DNA from: Corynebacterium lujinxingii
GTDB taxonomy: Bacteria > Actinomycetota > Actinomycetes > Mycobacteriales > Mycobacteriaceae
Assembly (NCBI RefSeq): GCF_014490555.1
Contig: NZ_CP061032.1
Span: forward strand, 558,001 to 622,000
Length of the DNA: 64,000 nt
Direction: 5' to 3'
Positions 36,670 through 45,791 of this stretch are shown in pieces. The notes beneath the pieces were generated by a model. That model was not told the DNA's origin, did no database searches, and saw only the letters and a program-made list of their open reading frames with translations. Position 1 is the first letter of the stretch. Each line of letters begins with the position of its first letter. The translations under genes and the position numbers were made by a program.

Positions 36670-39486
36670 ATGACTGCAACCATTTCCTCCCCAGCGGCCC
36701 ATCTGTCTCGCGAACTTGGCTCCGACGAGGCACTATCCACCCGCCCGATCGATCGCATCAAGTACGCCCACGACGCATCCCACTTCCTCTACACCCCCGA
36801 TGTTGTGGTGGAGGCGCGCAACGCGAATGATGTTGCGGCAGCATTCCGGGCATCAGCGTCTTCTGGGGCGCCGGTAGTGCTGCGCGGTGGTGGCACGTCC
36901 CTGTCCGGCCAGGGTGGCGGCAAGGGAATGATGGTGGATGTGCGCAAGCACTTCCGTGGTGTTGAGGTGCTCGACGGCGGCAAACGCGTGCGGGTCCAAC
37001 CCGGATCGACGGTGCGTCAGGTCAATGCGCACCTGGCTGTCTACGGCCGCAAGATTGGTCCGGACCCGGCGTCCGAGGGCGCTGCGACCATGGGCGGAGT
37101 GATCGCCAACAACTCCTCCGGCATGGCGTGCGGCACGCAGTACAACACCTACAACACCATCGAGTCGGTCACCTTCGTGCTGCCGTCCGGCACGGTGATC
37201 AACACCGCCCACGAAGACGCGGAAGCACAGTTTGCGCGACAGGAGCCGGAACTTGTTGAGACGCTGGAGCGCCTGAAACGCCGCGTGCGTGACAACCGGG
37301 AATCCGTGGACACCATCGAGCGGCACTTCGCGCTGAAAAACACGATGGGCTACAGCCTGAACGCGTTTTTGGACTACGCCTCTCCGCTGGACATATTCAT
37401 GCACCTTTTGGTTGCATCCGAGGGCACGCTCGCGTTCATTGCAGAGGCTGTACTGCGCACGATCGAAGTGCCGAAGCTGAAAACCACCACCATCGCCGTC
37501 TACCCGACACTCGATGCCGCGACGCGCTCGTTGCCGGCCCTGTTCGACTCGCAAGCGGCGACACTGGAATTGATGGACTCACGCTCCATTAACGTCGGCC
37601 GCACCTTTGACTCGGTGCCGGAACAGATCACCGGCTTCGAACTCGGCAGCCAGGCAGCCCTTCTCATCGAATACCACGCCAACGAGGCCGACCAGCTGCG
37701 TGAATACGAGCACACCGGCTCCCAACTGTTGCGTGAGTTCGATCTTCAGACCCCGGCGAAGTTCACCACCGATGCTGGCGAGGCTGCCAAGGCGTGGGCG
37801 TTCCGTAAAGGGCTCTACGCGCAGGTGGCGGAGGCACGCCCGTCCGGAACCACCGCGTTGCTCGAAGACATCGCGGTGCCGGTCGAAGACCTCGCCGACA
37901 CGTGCGGCGGGTTGCAGCAACTCTTTGATGCCTACCGTTACGACGACGCCGTCATCTTCGGTCACGCCAAAGACGGCAACATCCACTTCCTCATTACCGA
38001 CCGGTTTGAAGGCGACGAGAATCTCAACCGCTACGACGGGTTCAACGAAGACATGGTTGACCTCGTGCTCGGCGCAGGCGGAAATCTGAAGGCAGAGCAC
38101 GGCACCGGTCGCGTCATGGCGCCGTATGTGCGACGCCAGTACGGCGACGAACTCTACGACGTGATGGTGCAGCTCAAGCGCGCCGCCGATCCGCGGGGTG
38201 TGATGAACCCAGGCGTGATCATCACAGACGACGAGCGCGAACACATGAAAAACTTCAAGCTCAATCCGCAGGTGGAAGACGAAATCGACTCGTGCGTTGA
38301 GTGCGGTTACTGCGAGCCGGTGTGCCCCTCGCGTGACCTGACCATGACTCCGCGTCAGCGCATCGTGGTTCGCCGTGCCCGCGCGAAGGCGATTCAGGAA
38401 GGCGACACCGAGCTGGTCAAGCACATCGACGAGGCCTACCAGTACGACGGCATCGACACCTGTGCAGTGGATTCCATGTGTGTCACCGCATGTCCGGTCG
38501 GTATTGACACCGGCAAGTTCATCAAATCGCTGCGCCGCAGCCAGGCCGGCGCGGTGGAGTCTGCCGGCTGGGCGGCCGCTGCAAAGGCGTGGGGCCCGGG
38601 CAACACCTTGGCCTCCACCGCGCTGACCGGTGCTTACTACTTGCCGACGAAGCTGGTGCAGAAGGTCACTGACGTCGCCCGGACCCTGGTGGGCGACGAC
38701 ACCGTGCCGCAGTACCGCCCTGAGCTGTCGAAGGGTGGCGCGAAACGCTCCAAGGCGTTCGGTACCCGGATCGGAGCCTCGACGGCAGAGCCGTCCGGCG
38801 TGTTCGTCCCCGCCTGCGTGAACTCCATGTTTGGCCCGCAGGGCGACGGCGTCGGTGCCTCCGAGGCATTTGCGAAACTGGTCGAACGCGCCGGGCTCGC
38901 ACTGGTGGTTCCCGAAGGCATCGACGGGATGTGCTGTGGCACTCCGTGGGCGTCGAAGGGGATGAGCAACGGCCACGACATCATGCAGCGTCGCGTGAAC
39001 GATCAACTCATCGCCGCAACCGACGGCGGGCGGCTGCCGGTCGTGGTGGACGCGTCGAGCTGCACCCACGGCTTCCAGGACATGGCGGAAAACATTGGCA
39101 TCACGGTCATTGATGCGATCGAGTTCGTCGAAGACGAGGTGCTGGACCGCCTCGAGGTGAAAAAGAAGGTGGACTCTGTGACGCTGCACCCGACGTGTTC
39201 GGCGACGCACCTGGGGATCGTCGATACGCTAGAGCGCGTTGCTGCCGCTGCTGCTCAGGAGGTGCACGTTCCTTCCGAGTGGAATTGCTGCGGTTACGCC
39301 GGCGACCGCGGCATGCTGCACCCGGAGCTCACCCACGCCGCCACCAAGCGTGAGGCCGAGCAGGCAGCGCAGTTGGGGTCGGCGCGCCACGCGTCCTCCA
39401 ACCGCACCTGCGAGCTAGGACTGACGGCCGCCACCGGCGAGGACTACGAGCACATCCTGGAAATCCTGGAGCGCGTGAGCCGCTAG
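36670..39486 (+). CDS. FAD- and Fe-S-binding dehydrogenase (D-lactate dehydrogenase / glycolate oxidase type)
   Basis: The 938-residue enzyme joins three modules. Residues about 40-500 are an FAD-linked oxidase (VVLRGGGTSLSGQG, EGAATMGGVIANNSSGMACG, GGNLKAEHGTGRVMAP). Residues about 540-620 are a di-cluster ferredoxin (CVECGYCEPVCPSRD and CAVDSMCVTACPVGID). The C-terminus has CCG cysteine motifs (DGMCCGTPW, WNCCGYAGDRG). Relatives oxidise D-lactate or other 2-hydroxy acids and pass electrons to quinone. An AGGAGG box lies 13 bases before the ATG at 36670. Its stop overlaps the converging gene by four bases. Confidence 0.9.
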   Translation: MTATISSPAAHLSRELGSDEALSTRPIDRIKYAHDASHFLYTPDVVVEARNANDVAAAFRASASSGAPVVLRGGGTSLSGQGGGKGMMVDVRKHFRGVEVLDGGKRVRVQPGSTVRQVNAHLAVYGRKIGPDPASEGAATMGGVIANNSSGMACGTQYNTYNTIESVTFVLPSGTVINTAHEDAEAQFARQEPELVETLERLKRRVRDNRESVDTIERHFALKNTMGYSLNAFLDYASPLDIFMHLLVASEGTLAFIAEAVLRTIEVPKLKTTTIAVYPTLDAATRSLPALFDSQAATLELMDSRSINVGRTFDSVPEQITGFELGSQAALLIEYHANEADQLREYEHTGSQLLREFDLQTPAKFTTDAGEAAKAWAFRKGLYAQVAEARPSGTTALLEDIAVPVEDLADTCGGLQQLFDAYRYDDAVIFGHAKDGNIHFLITDRFEGDENLNRYDGFNEDMVDLVLGAGGNLKAEHGTGRVMAPYVRRQYGDELYDVMVQLKRAADPRGVMNPGVIITDDEREHMKNFKLNPQVEDEIDSCVECGYCEPVCPSRDLTMTPRQRIVVRRARAKAIQEGDTELVKHIDEAYQYDGIDTCAVDSMCVTACPVGIDTGKFIKSLRRSQAGAVESAGWAAAAKAWGPGNTLASTALTGAYYLPTKLVQKVTDVARTLVGDDTVPQYRPELSKGGAKRSKAFGTRIGASTAEPSGVFVPACVNSMFGPQGDGVGASEAFAKLVERAGLALVVPEGIDGMCCGTPWASKGMSNGHDIMQRRVNDQLIAATDGGRLPVVVDASSCTHGFQDMAENIGITVIDAIEFVEDEVLDRLEVKKKVDSVTLHPTCSATHLGIVDTLERVAAAAAQEVHVPSEWNCCGYAGDRGMLHPELTHAATKREAEQAAQLGSARHASSNRTCELGLTAATGEDYEHILEILERVSR

Positions 39487-41516
39487 GCCAGCACCACCTT
39501 TGTCACCCGGGGCAGCGCGATGCGCACGACCCGGTCCTTCGCCTCGTCGAGCGCGTCCACCTGGCCCGCGGTCACACTCAGCGGCAGCACGGTGAGCGTC
39601 TGTCCGCGCCCTTGCTTATCGACGAAGCCCACCACCACATGCCTGCGCGCCCGCGCCGCCGCGCGCAGCGTCTCAAAAGCGTCGCCGCTGCCGGTGTCGG
39701 TGCTGTCGTCGGAGCGCAGCTTTGCGACGATCTGCTCCACCTGCTCCGCCGACACCTTGGATTGGCGCGGCAGCGTCGACGGGGTCGGGGCGACAAGGGA
39801 TGGCTCGGGTGCCATGTTCAAGGCGATCCCTTGGCTGTCCTCGGCGGTCGGTTGCATCCCAGCATTCCGGAGTGCGGCCATGAGCTTGGCCAAAGGCAGG
39901 TCGGATACAGCCACGGTGGGGGCGAGGACGCGCAGCTTCAGGCGCTCGGCGGCGGTGGCAATCAGGGCCGGGTCCTCCGAGCGGATGTAACTGAAAGCCT
40001 CGCCGGCGCGGATGGCGCCGTGGTGGCGGGCGGTGTCGTCGATAAGAAACGTCATGGCCTGGGGGACCTCGCCCATGACGTGGTCGGAAAGCCAGTCGTG
40101 GACTTCCGGCGCGGTCAGACCGCTGTCCAGGCCGCGACGCACCGATGCCTCCGAAATACGCCACACGCTGGCCAGACCTGGCGATTCCAGGTCGGCGATG
40201 CGCTCGATGAACCCCGCCATCGCGGGTTCCAAAGGGCCGGGAGCGAGCACCGTCATATCCGCCTGGGCGATCAGCGTGCTTACCGACGCCGGCACGAGCT
40301 CGGTCGTTGCAGCCGCGGTGTCGCCACCGTCGAGGAGTACCGAAAGCGGCGTCGACTGCGCGCCGTTGGCGAGGGCGCCGACGAACTCGGCTTCGGCGAT
40401 GACGGTGCCGATCAGTTGGTCGGAAAAGCCGACCGACTCCAACGGTGCGTAAAAGAGGATGCGATCCATGTCGCCTGCATGGCGCAGGATGGTGGTGCGG
40501 GCGGTGCGCAGGGCGGGGGCGTGGGTGTCGTCGTCAAGCAACTTGGCGCTCGTGTCTACACGCCACGGGGAGGCGACCCAGCCGGCGAGAAGGATCGCCC
40601 ACTGGTCCGATAGCGTGGCATCAAGCCAGGTCAGCGCGTCGCGGGTGGCGGCGAGGACGTCCTCGTCGTCGACGTTGCCGCGCCCGATCAGGCCCGCCGC
40701 CTCGCCCGTTGCGACGAGCAGGCGCGGGCTGAACCCCAACTGCTTTTCCAGATTTGTCTCCGCGCGCACGCCGACGGTGCCGTCCTTGTTCAATGCGACC
40801 GGGGTGTCCATCAAAGACATGATGAGCTGGCGCATCTGGCGCACGGCGTCGAGGCCCTGCGCGGTGGCGGTCTCGTCCACGGCTGCCTGATCGACGGTGT
40901 CGGCGGTAGGCGGCTCCAGCGGGAACACGCGCGGAGTGGTGCCGCGCATTGCGTCGCGCACCGGCCGGGGCAGGCGCACCGTGTTCGCGTTGACCCGCAC
41001 CAGCAGGCCGTGAGCGAGCAACTTCGCCACCGGCGCATCCGGGTCCGCATCCGGCGCCGCGGCAGCCGTCGTGCCCACCCCGCCAGAGGCAGCGAGGGTG
41101 TCCAGTACCTTGCGTTCGCGGGCGGGAAGCGTCTCGAGCGCCTCGGCCGCGCCGGGCAGGAGCGTGTCGGTCACGCGCCAGCCCGGGGGAAGGGCGCTGA
41201 GCGTGCCGGGGGAGATCCGAATGGAGTCGTCGGGCCCGAACACGAGCGCCAACTCGCGCAGGTGGCCCGTGTCGCCGAACTCGCGAGCGTCGACGGGATC
41301 GAGCTCGGCGCCGGCGTCGGTAAGCTTTTCAAGCACCGCCAGATCCGCCGCGGTGAGCTGGCGCAGCGCCCGGGCTACCGAGCCAGGAAGCCCGAGGCGG
41401 GTGGCCAACGAGCCCACGGAAGGCGGGGTGGGGAAGAAGGCGTCCGGTCGGGAGTTGATGAGGGCGCGCAGGGGGTCGTCGTTAAGCGAGCGCAAGAATT
41501 CGGGGAACGTAGACAT
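39483..41516 (-). CDS. Helicase-associated (XPB N-domain-like) protein
   Basis: The 677-residue protein has no Walker motifs. Its start MSTFPEFLRSLNDDPLRALI, the repeated winged-helix-like segments and the C-terminal KVSAEQVEQIVAKLRSDD … RHVVVGFVDKQGRGQTLTVL match the actinobacterial helicase-associated family, whose mycobacterial member lies next to the XPB helicase. The C-terminal part is a WYL-like ligand domain in appearance. A role with XPB in DNA repair is inferred from genomic neighbours in other genera; here the two are separated by about 6 kb. Confidence 0.75.
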   Translation of the reverse strand: MSTFPEFLRSLNDDPLRALINSRPDAFFPTPPSVGSLATRLGLPGSVARALRQLTAADLAVLEKLTDAGAELDPVDAREFGDTGHLRELALVFGPDDSIRISPGTLSALPPGWRVTDTLLPGAAEALETLPARERKVLDTLAASGGVGTTAAAAPDADPDAPVAKLLAHGLLVRVNANTVRLPRPVRDAMRGTTPRVFPLEPPTADTVDQAAVDETATAQGLDAVRQMRQLIMSLMDTPVALNKDGTVGVRAETNLEKQLGFSPRLLVATGEAAGLIGRGNVDDEDVLAATRDALTWLDATLSDQWAILLAGWVASPWRVDTSAKLLDDDTHAPALRTARTTILRHAGDMDRILFYAPLESVGFSDQLIGTVIAEAEFVGALANGAQSTPLSVLLDGGDTAAATTELVPASVSTLIAQADMTVLAPGPLEPAMAGFIERIADLESPGLASVWRISEASVRRGLDSGLTAPEVHDWLSDHVMGEVPQAMTFLIDDTARHHGAIRAGEAFSYIRSEDPALIATAAERLKLRVLAPTVAVSDLPLAKLMAALRNAGMQPTAEDSQGIALNMAPEPSLVAPTPSTLPRQSKVSAEQVEQIVAKLRSDDSTDTGSGDAFETLRAAARARRHVVVGFVDKQGRGQTLTVLPLSVTAGQVDALDEAKDRVVRIALPRVTKVVLA

Positions 41517-41569
41517 TGCGGGGGTGAGTTTACGTGCGTTTTTCCTCCGGGCGTGAAAGAATGACAGGC

Positions 41570-41764
41570 ATGGCTAAAGATGTAGAGAATATCGGTCGCG
41601 CGAACCCGGCGTGGCCCACGAACACCCCTGGTAACGGCCACCCGGTCACCGAGATTTCCTCGAAGCTCACCGGCGCCTCGAGCCCGTTCGGCGACGAGCT
41701 GATCCTGCCGGTCCCGGCGGAGCAGACCGGCTACGTCCACCCGACGACCCGCATCAACCGCTAA
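41570..41764 (+). CDS. Small conserved corynebacterial protein
   Basis: The 64-residue protein MAKDVENIGRANPAWPTNTP…YVHPTTRINR is polar, proline-rich and without helices or cysteines. A strong terminator follows after 15 bases, which supports a real transcript. I recall similar short proteins in other corynebacteria, but no function is known. Confidence 0.7.
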   Translation: MAKDVENIGRANPAWPTNTPGNGHPVTEISSKLTGASSPFGDELILPVPAEQTGYVHPTTRINR

Positions 41765-41778
41765 GCCTTACGCGGCGG

Positions 41779-41815
41779 AAACCGGCACGGCGATGTTGCT
41801 GTGCCGGTTTTCTTT
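41779..41815 (+). terminator. Rho-independent terminator
   Basis: AAACCGGCAC (41779-41788) pairs with GTGCCGGTTT (41801-41810), followed by TCTTT. Confidence 0.88.
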
Positions 41816-41846
41816 GCCTGTTATGAACCGAGTGGTCTATTCGGGC

Positions 41847-41874
41847 TAGACAAGACTGTACGGGGTGGTCTAAT
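41847..41874 (+). promoter_or_regulatory. Candidate promoter of the YeeE-TusA gene
   Basis: TAGACA (41847-41852) and TCTAAT (41869-41874) are spaced by 16 bases. A GGAGG box at about 41906-41911 precedes the ATG at 41916. Confidence 0.5.
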
Positions 41875-41915
41875 GTTTCCTCCGACCTAAGAACAACCTT
41901 TGAATTGGAGGATTC

Positions 41916-43310
41916 ATGTTGCTTTCGGCTCTCGCCGTCGGTGCCGTCCTCGGCGCTGTGATGCAACGCGGGCGCTTCTGCGTCACCGGCATGATGCGCG
42001 ACGTCTTCTTGCAGCGCACCGGTCGCGGACTCGTCGCATTCTTGATTGTCATCGCCGTGCACGCCATCGGGCTTGCGGCGCTGACCTCGTTCGGTGTCAT
42101 CTCGCCGGACTACCGCGCGTTCCAGCCGGTCGCCGTTGTGGTCGGCGGGTTCATCTTCGGCCTGGCCATCATCCTGGCCGGCGGCTGCGCGTCCGGCACG
42201 TGGTACCGTTCCGCGGAGGGGCTGGTCGGGTCTTGGTTCGCGCTGTTGTTTTACGGCCTGTCGGCAGCCGCGATGAAGTACGGCGCGCTGTCCGGCTTTA
42301 ACTCGTGGATGAAGCAGTGGGAGACCGGCCTGACCACCATCCCGCAAGCGCTCGGCGTGTCCGTGTGGTGGTTCGTCGTCCCGTTCGCGCTGCTCACCGC
42401 GTGGCTTGCGCAGCGCTACCTCGCCCGCGACGCCGCCAACCCGAAGGCGACGCTGAACCTGCCCGCGCGCAAGCGTCCGCTGCACCCGTACCTGGCTGGC
42501 CTGCTCGTCGGCATCATCGGTGTCATCGCGTGGCCGCTCTCGGCTGCTTCGGGTCGCAACTCGGGCCTGAGCATCACCACCCCGACGTCCGATCTGACCG
42601 GGTGGATCGTCACCGGTGAGGGCGACTACATGAACTGGGGCACCGTACTGGTGCTCGGCCTGTTCGTCGGCTCGTTCATCGCGGCGAAGGCGTCCGGCGA
42701 GTTCCGCGTGCGCGTACCGGACGGCAAGACCTCCATCCGCGCCATCATCGGCGGCACCGGCATGGGTGTTGGTGCCTCGCTCGCCGGCGGCTGCACCGTG
42801 GGCAACGGCATGGTCCAGACCTCGCTGTTTAGCTTCCAGGGCTGGGTGGCCACCCTGTTCATCGCGCTGGGCGTCTACGTCGGCGCGAAGCTCTGGCTCA
42901 CCCCGTCCAAGCAGAAGCAAACCAAGACCGACACCTACAACACTGAGGAGTCCATCCGATCCGCCGAGGACGCTGTGCTCGACACCCCGGCGCAGACCCC
43001 GGGCGGCTTCCAGGTCGCAAGCGGTGTGATCACCCTGCCGCAGAAGCAGAAAACCAAGGCGCGTCCGCTTGGCGACGATCGCTACATCCTGGACACCCTC
43101 GGCGATGTTTGCCCCTTCCCGCTGATTGAAGCGAAGGAAGCGATCGCGGAACTCGACGACGGCAGCCGGTTGATCATCGACTTTGACTGCACCCAGGCCA
43201 CCGAGTCCATTCCGCAGTGGGCCGCGGACAACGGTCACGCGGTGGAGGACTTCGTCCAGAACCAGGACGCAGGCTGGCAGATCACCGTGGTGAAAAACGG
43301 CGCACGCTAA
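41916..43310 (+). CDS. YeeE/YedE-type sulfur transporter fused to a TusA-like domain
   Basis: This is a 464-residue fusion. Residues 1 to about 335 are a two-repeat YeeE/TsuA membrane domain with conserved cysteines in GRFCVTGMMRD, LAGGCASGTWYRS and LAGGCTVGNGMVQTS. TsuA uses such cysteines to pass thiosulfate across the membrane. After a linker, residues about 390-464 form a TusA/SirA domain (LDTLGDVCPFPLIEAKEAIA, the CPxP motif) that can receive sulfur as a persulfide. TsuA and TsuB are normally separate proteins. The terminator is interrupted by an IS. Confidence 0.9.
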   Translation: MLLSALAVGAVLGAVMQRGRFCVTGMMRDVFLQRTGRGLVAFLIVIAVHAIGLAALTSFGVISPDYRAFQPVAVVVGGFIFGLAIILAGGCASGTWYRSAEGLVGSWFALLFYGLSAAAMKYGALSGFNSWMKQWETGLTTIPQALGVSVWWFVVPFALLTAWLAQRYLARDAANPKATLNLPARKRPLHPYLAGLLVGIIGVIAWPLSAASGRNSGLSITTPTSDLTGWIVTGEGDYMNWGTVLVLGLFVGSFIAAKASGEFRVRVPDGKTSIRAIIGGTGMGVGASLAGGCTVGNGMVQTSLFSFQGWVATLFIALGVYVGAKLWLTPSKQKQTKTDTYNTEESIRSAEDAVLDTPAQTPGGFQVASGVITLPQKQKTKARPLGDDRYILDTLGDVCPFPLIEAKEAIAELDDGSRLIIDFDCTQATESIPQWAADNGHAVEDFVQNQDAGWQITVVKNGAR

Positions 43311-43325
43311 GCCGCAAAGCTAGAG

Positions 43326-43337
43326 AAGGCCCACGCA
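43326..43337 (+). terminator. Left arm of a terminator split by an IS
   Basis: AAGGCCCACGCA (43326-43337) is the left arm; the right arm TGCGTGGGCCTT is at 44782-44793 beyond the IS. Removing the IS and one CTG restores a 12-bp stem with a two-base loop followed by TCGT. It would end the sulfur-transporter transcript. Confidence 0.8.
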
Positions 43338-43375
43338 ACTGTGAACTGGCCCCCGAAAGTTGGACCGGTTTAACT

Positions 43376-44275
43376 CTAGGCGGTTAGGTCTTCAAGGGTC
43401 TGATTCCGATATTGCATCGGGGTCAGGCCCTTGAGTCGTTGTTGGATGCGTTCGGTGTTGTACCACTGGATGTACTCGTCGATCGCCTGGTTGAACTCTG
43501 CGACGGTGGCGAAGACTTCTCCGTGGTACATCTCGGTTTTCAAATGCCCGAAGAAATTCTCCATGACCGCGTTGTCGTAACAGTTGCCTTTACGCGACAT
43601 CGACTGCACACCACCGTTGTCATGAATCAGGTTGCGCCAGGACGAATGCTGGTACTGGAAACCTTGATCGGTGTGCATCATCCACCCAGGTTCAGGCGCA
43701 CACGTTTTAATCATCTTGGCTAAAGAATCGGCGGTAAACGCTGTCGACGGCGATGTGGCCACGGTGTGGGCAACGATTGAACGGTCGAACAGATCCATCA
43801 CCGGTGACAGGTAGACCTTGCGGCCTGCGACCCTGAACTCGGTGACGTCGCTGACAAAGACAGTATTCGGCTTATCTGGGGTGAACTTGCGGTCAAGTGT
43901 GTTGTCGGCAATGTGGCTGATCGTCCCGGTGTAGGAAACATATGACCTGGGCTGGCGGATCTTGGCTCGAAGTCCCATCTCGCACATGAGTTTGTAGACG
44001 AGTTTGTGGTTGACCACCCAGCCCTGGTTGCGTAGGTCAAGCAGCACTCGTCGGTAGCCGTAGCGATGCTTGTTACGCTCGAAGCTTTCCCGGATCGCGG
44101 CTTTGAGCGCAGCGTGCTTATCCGGCTCGCTGAGTCGTTTCTGGTGGTAGAAGAACGTCGATCTCGGTATGCCTGCCGCATCCAAAAGATATTGCAGACG
44201 ATGCTGTGACTTGAGGATGACAATCGCCTGGACTTTCAGGCGCGTCCCTGATTCCTCAAGTCCCGCAATTTTTTT
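43376..44275 (-). CDS. IS150-like transposase OrfB (read by -1 frameshift from OrfA)
   Basis: The DDE domain has Asp in VFVSDVTEFRVAG, Asp in MMHTDQGFQYQH and Glu in NAVMENFFGHLKTE. The independent ORF begins MDAAGIPRSTFFYHQKRL at 44185, but the frame is open up to the A7 run at 44275-44269 (minus strand), where a -1 shift from OrfA would give a fused OrfAB. Intact. Confidence 0.9.
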   Translation of the reverse strand, partial: KKIAGLEESGTRLKVQAIVILKSQHRLQYLLDAAGIPRSTFFYHQKRLSEPDKHAALKAAIRESFERNKHRYGYRRVLLDLRNQGWVVNHKLVYKLMCEMGLRAKIRQPRSYVSYTGTISHIADNTLDRKFTPDKPNTVFVSDVTEFRVAGRKVYLSPVMDLFDRSIVAHTVATSPSTAFTADSLAKMIKTCAPEPGWMMHTDQGFQYQHSSWRNLIHDNGGVQSMSRKGNCYDNAVMENFFGHLKTEMYHGEVFATVAEFNQAIDEYIQWYNTERIQQRLKGLTPMQYRNQTLEDLTA

Positions 44276-44718
44276 AGATATGCGTTTTCCGCTTCCAACC
44301 GTGCGATCTGGCGACGCAGCTTCGCTTCCTCCGAGAGCGGCTTCGGCGTGACCGAGCCTTTGGGCCTGCCCTTCGGCTTCGGTTTTAGTGCCTCATCGCC
44401 ACCTTTGCGCCATTTCAATGACCACCCGCTGACCAGCTGCTCTGATGACAGTCCAAATTCGCGCGCAAGATCCATCGCTGTCTCACCAGCAAGGTGGCGT
44501 TGGACAACTTCCTTTTTGATATCGAACGAATACTGCTGCTTAGTCGGTTTCTCCACAAGACATAGCCTGCCATGCAGCTTAAACCGACGATAGAACTTAC
44601 GGGCGGCATATTTGGAGACACCAAGAGCATTCGCAGCGGCTTGATAGCCCATACCTTGCTCAAACAGTTCAACCAACTGCTCGCGCTGATGCTCACTCAG
44701 CGAACTTCGTGCCCTCAC
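44236..44718 (-). CDS. IS150-like OrfA (DNA-binding part)
   Basis: The 160-residue protein has two HTH segments (MGYQAAANALGVSKYAARKF and TAMDLAREFGLSSEQLVSGW) and a C-terminal leucine zipper (EAKLRRQIARLEAENAYLKK). The A7 run encoding KKL near its end is the frameshift site. Intact. Confidence 0.9.
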   Translation of the reverse strand: MRARSSLSEHQREQLVELFEQGMGYQAAANALGVSKYAARKFYRRFKLHGRLCLVEKPTKQQYSFDIKKEVVQRHLAGETAMDLAREFGLSSEQLVSGWSLKWRKGGDEALKPKPKGRPKGSVTPKPLSEEAKLRRQIARLEAENAYLKKLRDLRNQGRA

Positions 44719-44811
44719 AGAAAACTACTCCCCACTAGTCGGTAACTGATTTCTCAGTCCAACTAGTGGGGAGCAGTTCACTGCGTGGGCCTTTCGTATA
44801 CCTGGGACGGT

Positions 44812-45534
44812 TTAGCGCGCCAGGTAGGTCTGCTGCACCGAGGCGATGGTGTTGTTGACCTGGGTGTTGAAGTTCGCGCCGAGCTGGCGTGCCACGGAGG
44901 CGAAGTCGCCGGCAAGCGCTGCATCGATCAGCTGCTTGTTCGCGGTGTAGAACGCGTTGTAGTCGTTGCGGTTTGCAACGTAGTTCGACTGCACGGAAGC
45001 CGGGACCTGGAAGCCGAAGGACTGGATCGCGTCGCGCAGCTGACGGTACAGCGCGTCGGTTTCAACGGCGGTCTTTGCCGGGGCCTGCTGCTTCGGAGCG
45101 GCGGCCTTCGGGGCCGGGGCCGGCTTCGGTGCCGGCTTTGCAGCCTGGGCAGCCTGGGCGTCGCGGTTGGTGGGCGCGGAGTTCAGGCCGTAGCGTGCGG
45201 AGCAGGCGGGCCATGCGCCCCAGCCCTGGCTGGCGAGGGTGCGCTCGGCGACGATGATCTGCTGCTCGCGGGTGGCCAGGTTCGCGGTCGGGGCGAACTC
45301 GCCGCCACCGTATGCGAGCCAGGTGCCGTAGGAGAACTGCAGGCCGCCGTAGTAGCCGTTGCCGGTGTTGATGGCCCAGTTACCGCCGGACTCGCACTGC
45401 GCGAGCTTGTCCCAGTCGGAATCCGGTGCGGCGGTTGCCTGCGGGGCAACGATGCCGGCGAGTGCAGCAGCCGCTGCGGAACCTGCCAGAGCCTTCTTGC
45501 CCATGGAGGTGGTCTTCTTGGTGTGGCGTCCCAT
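44812..45534 (-). CDS. rpf: Resuscitation-promoting factor-like secreted protein
   Basis: The protein is 240 residues from the ATG at 45534 with a GAGAGGAAA box. A signal peptide (cleavage after ATAAP region, residue about 36) is followed by the Rpf transglycosylase domain SDWDKLAQCESGGNWAINTG, YYGGLQFSYGTWLAYGG; the Glu in CESGGNW is the catalytic residue of the family. An Ala/Pro-rich linker (APKPAPAPKAAAPKQQ) leads to a C-terminal helical domain. It cleaves peptidoglycan outside the cell during regrowth. The 257-base gap to cspB carries promoters in both directions. Confidence 0.92.
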   Translation of the reverse strand: MGRHTKKTTSMGKKALAGSAAAAALAGIVAPQATAAPDSDWDKLAQCESGGNWAINTGNGYYGGLQFSYGTWLAYGGGEFAPTANLATREQQIIVAERTLASQGWGAWPACSARYGLNSAPTNRDAQAAQAAKPAPKPAPAPKAAAPKQQAPAKTAVETDALYRQLRDAIQSFGFQVPASVQSNYVANRNDYNAFYTANKQLIDAALAGDFASVARQLGANFNTQVNNTIASVQQTYLAR

Positions 45535-45791
45535 TGATTCGTTTCCTCTCGTTGGTTGACCGCCAATTTCTCGGGACAGCCTAACCTTGTGTAACGATTG
45601 TGTCACGCTCGTGTGTCGAAACGGTGGCGGTCGTGACAATTGGGAACACGTTTCCCCAGCGCACGCCGAGAACGCGAAACTTTGGTGTTCTGGGTCACAT
45701 CGTCTGCGGATGTCGGGAACGAGGGCCGGAAATAGTAATCTTTCTACTTTGTTCTACTTACCGGTGAGGTAAATACGGAAGGGAGACCGCC

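Larger units (their letters stand above)
43342..44780 (-). mobile_element. IS150-like IS3-family element, copy 1
   Basis: Terminal repeats TGAACTGGCCCCC…AGTTGGA (43342-43364) and its partner TGAACTGCTCCCC…AGTTGGA (complement of 44758-44780) bound the element. The 3-bp flanks CTG (43339-43341 and 44781-44783) are the target duplication. It carries orfA and orfB with an A7 slippery run. A second copy, about 97% alike by protein, is at 58264-59702. Both lie within terminator hairpins. Confidence 0.93.

Noticed and set aside
35833..36702. 289-codon version of the exporter-operon membrane protein
   Set aside because: The extra 124 N-terminal codons lie across the XRE regulator gene in another frame; the ATG at 36330 overlapping the regulator stop is the natural start.
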